A DNA stretch of 64,000 nt, taken from NCBI RefSeq assembly GCF_002858675.1, contig NZ_PJZF01000025.1, positions 1-64,000 on the forward strand, written 5' to 3'. A model generated the notes under the pieces. The model was not told the origin of the DNA. It was given only the letters and a program-made list of their open reading frames with translations, and did no database searches. Positions within the stretch are counted from its first letter, which is position 1, and every line of letters begins with the position of its first letter. The stretch is from Chimaeribacter californicus (GTDB lineage: Bacteria > Pseudomonadota > Gammaproteobacteria > Enterobacterales > Enterobacteriaceae). Both the position numbers and the translations under genes were made by a program. This document shows positions 59,344 to 64,000 of this stretch, one piece after another.

Positions 59344-61118
59344 CAGGACACCTTCACCAGCGGGCCGGGGTTTTTAAGGTACTGTTCAATAATCGCTTTC
59401 GCCGTCCACAGGCTCAGCGCACCGATGGTGCCGGTCGGGTTATAGCCGGCATTATTCGGGAAGGAGGAGGCGCCCAGCACAAACAGGTTGTGCATATCCC
59501 AGCTCTGCTGGTAGCGGTTCAGCACGCTGGTTTCCGGGTCGGTGCCCATTACCGCGCCGCCGATGGTGTGGTCACTGGCAAAGTTGTAAGGGGAGTAGTG
59601 ACCTGAGGCGGAGTTGGTACCGATCACGATTTTCGCGCCCATCGCCTTGCCGAGTTCAACACTCTTCTCTTCAATGAATTTTGCCGAGCGGCGGTCATTC
59701 TCGTTGTAGTCGAAGGTCACACGCAGCAGCGCATTGCCGTTGTCGTCCACGTATTCCGGGTCGAGATCCAGGTAGTAATCTTCGTGGGAGTAGCTGGTGC
59801 CCTGCCCGAAGATAAAGGTCGCGTTCTGGAAGGCGTGGGTGTAGGCCGCTTTCCAGCCTTTGCCCCAGCGCGGTGAGCCGGGCGGCAGGGCATCGGCGTT
59901 GCCGATAGGCCGTGCGCCGCGTGCCACCACCAGAATACCGGCCCCGCCGATGAAGCCCATGCCGGTGTGATCGAAGTTGTCGCCGTTGAAATCATCCACC
60001 TGCTGGGAGAGCGCACCCGCGCCGATGAACTGGTTAAGGTTCTCATCCTCAAAGAACAGGCTGGCCCCGGAGACAGTCTGGAAGCTGTAGGCGCGGCCCA
60101 CCACCCCTTTTTTGGTGACCGGATCGTACGGGCGGCCGATTTTCGACAGCAGCAGCAAACGCACGTTCTGCATCTGGAATGCCGAGAGGATCACGATCCC
60201 CGCCGGTTGTTCCCACTCCTGCTTGTTACGGTCGATGTAGGTGACGCCGGTGGCGGTTTTGCCGTCCTCCGCTTTGTTGACCCGCACCACGGCGGAGTCG
60301 GTCAGCACCGTGAAATTCCCACGCTGCATCAGCGCCGGGATCACGCAGGCGTTCGGGCTGGACTTGGAGAAGTTGCCGCAGCCGTAATAGAGGCAGTAGC
60401 CGCAATAGGTACACGGCCCCATGCGCACGCCAAGCGGGTTGACATAAGCGCGGGACGCCTGCCCGGCGGGCACCATAAACGGGTGCTGGCCCAGCGATTT
60501 GGCGGCATCGCGGAAGAGATCGGTGAGGCGCATCCCTTCCAGCGGCGGCAGGGGGTATTCACTGCTGCGATCGCCCTCAAACGGGTTGCCGTCTTCAATG
60601 GTTTTGCCGTTGAGTTTACCGGCCTTGCCGGAGACGCCGGCGATCTTCTCAAACCGGTCGTAGAACGGCTCCAGCTCCGCATAGGTCACCCCCCAGTCCT
60701 GGAGGATCAGCCCGTCGGCGATCTGTTTTTTGCCGTAGCGCGCCACCGTCTGGCTGTAGGGTTCGAAGTCAAACGGCGTGAAGCGCCACGCCATCCCGGC
60801 CCAGTGGGTGCCGGAACCGCCGACGTTGTAGCCCAGCTCGTTCAGGTTCCAGTCACGGGACGGCAGCGCTTTCTGCCGGATGGTGTTGCGGAAGGTGGTG
60901 GTCTCCACGGCGGGCGGCAGCAACATGCTGCGGCGCGTGTCCCAGCGCAGCTCATCGGTGTCAATGGAGGGCGGGAAATCGGTGGCGGTTTCAAACCAGG
61001 GACCGCGCTCAATGGCTACCACATTCAACCCGGCGCGGGTCAGCTCCTCAGCGATCAGGGAGCCGCACCACCCCAGGCCGACAATCACGACATCAGCATT
61101 TGGACGGACATTTTTCAT
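59343..61118 (-). CDS. Gluconate-dehydrogenase-type GMC flavoprotein subunit
   Basis: This 591-residue GMC oxidoreductase has the FAD motif VIVGLGWCGSLIAEELTRAGLNVVAIERGPW at the N-terminus. A cysteine cluster CTYCGYCLYYGCGNF...C in the middle could hold the Fe-S cluster reported for FAD-dependent dehydrogenases of this group. The C-terminal part has the active-site His/Asn region GASSFPNNAGYNPTGTIGALSLW. It oxidises a polyol or aldonate such as gluconate in the periplasm. It probably travels with the Tat-signal-bearing small subunit. Confidence 0.9.
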   Translation of the reverse strand: MKNVRPNADVVIVGLGWCGSLIAEELTRAGLNVVAIERGPWFETATDFPPSIDTDELRWDTRRSMLLPPAVETTTFRNTIRQKALPSRDWNLNELGYNVGGSGTHWAGMAWRFTPFDFEPYSQTVARYGKKQIADGLILQDWGVTYAELEPFYDRFEKIAGVSGKAGKLNGKTIEDGNPFEGDRSSEYPLPPLEGMRLTDLFRDAAKSLGQHPFMVPAGQASRAYVNPLGVRMGPCTYCGYCLYYGCGNFSKSSPNACVIPALMQRGNFTVLTDSAVVRVNKAEDGKTATGVTYIDRNKQEWEQPAGIVILSAFQMQNVRLLLLSKIGRPYDPVTKKGVVGRAYSFQTVSGASLFFEDENLNQFIGAGALSQQVDDFNGDNFDHTGMGFIGGAGILVVARGARPIGNADALPPGSPRWGKGWKAAYTHAFQNATFIFGQGTSYSHEDYYLDLDPEYVDDNGNALLRVTFDYNENDRRSAKFIEEKSVELGKAMGAKIVIGTNSASGHYSPYNFASDHTIGGAVMGTDPETSVLNRYQQSWDMHNLFVLGASSFPNNAGYNPTGTIGALSLWTAKAIIEQYLKNPGPLVKVS

Positions 61119-61161
61119 TGTTATAACTCGTTAATACACAGCAACGTAAAAGAGGGCCCAC

Positions 61162-61878
61162 TCACAGGGTGTTATCGATCAGGCTGGTCGGGATGATGGT
61201 CAGCTTCTGCCCTTTCTTGCCGAGCAGATCGCGGAAGTCATACCGCGCACCGGGGAAGCCAATCATCTTCCAGCTGGTCATGTCTTTGTTGCCGCCGTAG
61301 ATCGGGTCAGCCAAAAAACCCTCGCGGACGTTTTGCAGCAGCAGTTCAAAAAAGACCTTGGTTTCCACTTCTGCGCCCATGTCCAGGCTGTCCGCTTCCA
61401 TCGCCTGCAACACCCGGTCCTGCTGGTCGCCGCTCAGCTGGATAAAGGGCTTGCCGAACTGTTTCTGCGTGGCGGCATCCAGCGCGGCCAGCCCCTGGCG
61501 GTAGCGTTGGGCGGGGGTCAGCGGAGACTGGTTGCCCTGCTCCGGCGTGCCTTTGACAAAACGCCCCAGGCGGTAGAGAGCCACCGCGTTGCCGTAATCC
61601 CCGGCCAGCTGGCGGTCGATGAACACCGCACAGCCCGCGTCTTTGCCGCTCAGGCTCATCTCATCTGCCGGGATAAAGCGCTCGGCAATCGTGCCCACGG
61701 TCTCAAACTCGTGGGCGGTCAGGTATTGCAACCCGCCGGTACGGGGCGGGGGCGGCGGGGTATTGATTTTCCCGGTCTCCCAGGGCTGCCCGCCGCTGAT
61801 CTCCTGCGCATTGGCACCCGGCAGCGTGGTGGCCAGCCCGACAGCGGCCAGCGAGGTGAGAAACTCTCTGCGTTTCAT
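61162..61878 (-). CDS. Gluconate-dehydrogenase-type small (gamma) subunit with Tat signal
   Basis: This 238-residue protein starts MKRREFLTSLAAVGLATTLPGANA, a twin-arginine signal (RREFL). The remainder follows the gluconate_2-dh3 family: AHEFETVGTIAERFIPADEMSLSGKDAGCAVFIDRQLAGDYG and WKMIGFPGARYDFRD. It pilots the flavoprotein across the membrane folded. It is the first gene of the three-gene operon; the flavoprotein gene starts 43 bp after it. Confidence 0.9.
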   Translation of the reverse strand: MKRREFLTSLAAVGLATTLPGANAQEISGGQPWETGKINTPPPPPRTGGLQYLTAHEFETVGTIAERFIPADEMSLSGKDAGCAVFIDRQLAGDYGNAVALYRLGRFVKGTPEQGNQSPLTPAQRYRQGLAALDAATQKQFGKPFIQLSGDQQDRVLQAMEADSLDMGAEVETKVFFELLLQNVREGFLADPIYGGNKDMTSWKMIGFPGARYDFRDLLGKKGQKLTIIPTSLIDNTL

Positions 61879-62342
61879 ACTTTTTCCCTGCTACTGAATA
61901 AATTGCTCAACGTGTTAACGGCACCTGTCACGGCGCACTCTTATATGACGGACAGCCTCAGGCCGCCGTCGGTTAATCGGTTTACTTTTTCATCATTAAA
62001 AAAGCGTGGCCGGAAAAGCAAGGGCATGGCCTCGGCTGCCGGACACACTGTTTTGGCACGACACCCCCGCTGTTTTCCTTCTTAGGAAACAGGGCGGTGC
62101 GCAGGAACAAGCGTTTGTTTTTACATCTAAATCATTTTTTTAATAAAACTATAACATTGCGCGCATCTTAAAATTTTCCGCTGATCCTGGGTACTTTTCC
62201 GTTGATGGTTTTCCATCAACAGGGCGGTATCCGTTCCCCGCTCTCCCTTTCTATAGTGATGTCTGCCCTGCTGAAGCCGCAGGTATCGCGGCATAAAAAA
62301 CATCGCGAAGACGATGTCTCTGATCCCTGACCACCACAAGGA
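61879..62342. other. Intergenic region between the dehydrogenase operon and the Gfo/Idh gene
   Basis: This 464-bp region is without a recognised gene. It contains a perfect hairpin GTTGATGG-tttt-CCATCAAC at 62201-62220 and AT-rich stretches near 62110-62180 that could hold promoters for both sides. No known RNA family was recognised. Confidence 0.5.
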
Positions 62343-63399
62343 GTGACTATGTTTCCGACCTCTCTGCCCCGCCCCCGCCCGGTTGCCCCCGGCCCGCTGC
62401 CCACCCTGCGCTGGGGCATCATTGGCCCCGGCTGGATTGCGGAACGCTTTACCGAGGCGCTGTGCCGCCACACCCACCAGCAGGTGGTGGCGGTGGCCGG
62501 CCGCACCCGCGAAAAAGCGGCACAGTTTGCGCAAAAGTGGGCGATCCCCCAGGTGTGTAATGACCTCGCCGCGCTGCTGGCGCTGGAACAGGTAGACGCG
62601 GTGTACATCGCCACGCCGCACAACCACCACTTCCCCGATGGCCTGCACGCCTTGCGGGCGGGCAAACATGTGCTGATTGAGAAACCACTGGCGCTGAATG
62701 CGCAGGAGGGCCGGGCGTTGCAGGCAGAGGCGCAGGCGCAAAAGCGCTTCTGCATGGAGGCGATGTGGTGCGACTTTACGCCCAAATATGATGTGCTGAG
62801 CCAGTTGCTGGAACAGGGCGATCTGGGTGACCTGCATACCCTGATTGCCGATCACGGGGAGTTTTTCACCCCCCGATCACCGTATTTTTAACCCGGATCT
62901 GGCAGGCGGGCCGATGCTGGATCTCGGCAGCTATCTGGTGGGGTTCAGCGTCAAGGTCGGGAACGGCGCACCCGATACCATTTATGCCCGTGGGCAGGCC
63001 GCGCCCGGGGGCGTTAATGGCCAGGCCTCAATGCTGTTTACCCATGCCAATGGGCTGCATTCGGTGCTGAATACCTCGCTGTTCAGCAGCACGCCGGGCA
63101 CGGCAGTGATCGCCGGGCGCCGGGCGCGGCTGGTGCTGGAGGGGCATTTCTATGCGCCCGGCAACTTCACGCTGACGGCCAATCAGGGAAATAGCACGCT
63201 GCACTGGCAGGACGAGGGCCACCACTACGCCCAGCTTCGCCATGAGGCGGAGCACGTCGCCTGGTGCGTGGGGCAAGGGTTGACCGAATCCCCGATCCGC
63301 CCGCTGGCGACCTCGCTCACCACGTTAGAGGTAATGGATGAGGTGCGCCGCCAGTTAAGCATCGTGTTTAATGAGGAGCGCGAACCGCGAATCGTTTAG
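62343..63399 (+). pseudogene. Gfo/Idh/MocA family dehydrogenase, frameshifted
   Basis: The N-terminal frame runs 62343-62891 and the C-terminal frame continues to 63399 in another register. The first part has the Rossmann motif LRWGIIGPGWIAERF and EKPLALNAQEG; the second has LAGGPMLDLGSYLVGF and the usual C-terminal strands. Removing one C from a run of six (62869-62874) joins them as FFTPDHRIFNPDLAGG. AAGGAG precedes the start. It is either an assembly error, a true inactivating change, or a slippery tract. The intact protein would be an NAD(P)-dependent sugar or polyol dehydrogenase of about 351 residues. Confidence 0.85.
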
Positions 63400-63460
63400 C
63401 AACAATTAGCTTCTTTCAGTTAACATTTTTATCCGCATAATATCTGAAATTTTTTTACAA

Positions 63461-63487
63461 ACCGGCCGGTGACAGGGCCGGTTTTTT
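63461..63487 (+). terminator. Rho-independent terminator after the Gfo/Idh gene
   Basis: ACCGGCC and GGCCGGT pair around an eight-base loop and are followed by six T residues, 12 bp before the LacI-type start. Confidence 0.85.
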
Positions 63488-63498
63488 ATGGGAAACGC

Positions 63499-64000
63499 AT
63501 GAAAAAGCTCACCTTAGAGATGCTCGCCAAAATGGCGGACGTGGGTGTGGCCACCGTTGACCGGGTACTCAATGAACGGGGCGGCGTTTCTCCAGCCACA
63601 GCCAGAAAGGTGTTGCAGGCAGCACGCGAAAGCGGGCTGAAACGGGTGCTGCCGGAGGCCTATAACCACCCGTGGCAGGTTGAGGTGATCCTGAGCGCCA
63701 ATGGCTCCTTTTTCTTCCGGAAGCTGGCAACGGATTTCAGCCATATCGCCGACGGGCTGGGCTACCGCCGCCTGACCCTGCACCGTACCTTTATCCCTGA
63801 ATCCCAGCCGGAGACGCTGGCCCGGCACCTTGAGGCGTGCAGCCGCACGCGTGACGGCATCATGGTGTTCGCGCAGGATTACCCGGCGATCCATGAGGCG
63901 CTGGCGCACTGCAAGGCGCGCGGCGTGCCGGTGATCACGCTGGTCACTGACCTGCCGGACGCTCCCCGGCTATGCCACGTCGGCATTAATCAGCTTCAGG
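63499..64000 (+). CDS. LacI family transcriptional regulator, partial
   Basis: The frame is open from ATG 63499 to the window end (167 codons). The N-terminus has the LacI helix-turn-helix (LEMLAKMADVGVATVDRVLNERGGVSPATARKVLQAARESGL), followed by a periplasmic-binding-like domain (VEVILSANGSFFFRKLATDFSHIADGLGY...RTRDGIMVFAQD). It probably controls sugar or polyol genes, perhaps the adjacent dehydrogenase or genes beyond the window. The C-terminus is missing. Confidence 0.85.
   Translation, partial: MKKLTLEMLAKMADVGVATVDRVLNERGGVSPATARKVLQAARESGLKRVLPEAYNHPWQVEVILSANGSFFFRKLATDFSHIADGLGYRRLTLHRTFIPESQPETLARHLEACSRTRDGIMVFAQDYPAIHEALAHCKARGVPVITLVTDLPDAPRLCHVGINQLQ

Noticed and set aside
1-64000. 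CRISPR array, prophage or integrative element
   Set aside because: No regularly spaced repeats, integrase, phage structural genes or tra genes were found on either strand.

Overview
The window is bacterial chromosome of about 58-60% G+C with enterobacterial gene content. araJ, norR-norVW, sad (yneI), kbp (ygaU), a pptA-like tautomerase, a YahK-type alcohol dehydrogenase, a bdcA-like reductase and a CspA-family gene all have close Enterobacterales counterparts, so the source is a member of the Enterobacterales. The genus is not resolved. No rRNA, CRISPR array, prophage or intact insertion sequence was seen.

Layout. 0-6 kb: araJ exporter, an Old Yellow Enzyme, a TetR/SDR divergent pair with clear operator repeats, a ZevAB-type metal-uptake pair, and the tail of a dead bacteriocin gene. 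6-19.3 kb: one functional block. A minus-strand operon (YtcJ-type amidohydrolase, DoxX, MFS exporter, alpha/beta hydrolase, tandem glyoxalase-fold protein) diverges from a plus-strand operon (isochorismatase-family hydrolase, two XapX membrane proteins, a receiver-only response regulator, and a 1827-residue kinase-like/AAA/GAF/PAS/histidine-kinase protein). 19.3-30 kb: two adjacent uptake-plus-breakdown operons. The first has a taurine-type ABC transporter, an Asp/Glu-racemase-family enzyme and a PLP lyase closest to cysteate sulfo-lyase. The second has a ribose-type ABC transporter and a two-component flavin monooxygenase of the NtaA/DszA family. Both look like scavenging of sulfur- or nitrogen-bearing organic compounds.

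30-41 kb: an orphan FixJ-type regulator with an unknown helical protein, a TetR-EamA-hydrolase unit with two matching operators, a LysR/pirin divergent pair, a cupin and AraC regulator, sad, a tautomerase, a zinc alcohol dehydrogenase and small unknown genes. 41-46.6 kb: NO detoxification. NorR diverges from norV-norW, and a TehB-type methyltransferase overlaps the end of norW. The intergenic region holds a sigma-54 promoter and three GT-N7-AC sites. 46.6-50.9 kb: an AT-rich HigBA-type toxin-antitoxin pair with perfect palindromes, an aberrant tRNA-like element, a cold-shock gene, kbp and a CitMHS transporter.

50.9-64 kb: SDR/LysR pair, isonitrile-hydratase-like protein, glyoxalase-fold protein, NfsA-like nitroreductase, MocR regulator with its probable EamA target, GNAT enzyme, a three-subunit membrane gluconate-dehydrogenase-type complex, a frameshifted Gfo/Idh/MocA dehydrogenase, and the start of a LacI-family regulator cut by the window end.

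The most unusual items are the large multidomain sensor block (12-19 kb), the probable cysteate operon (19.3-23.7 kb), the ribose-type transporter fused in an operon to a flavin monooxygenase (24-30 kb), the norVW-tehB overlap, and the tRNA-like element at 47.8 kb.
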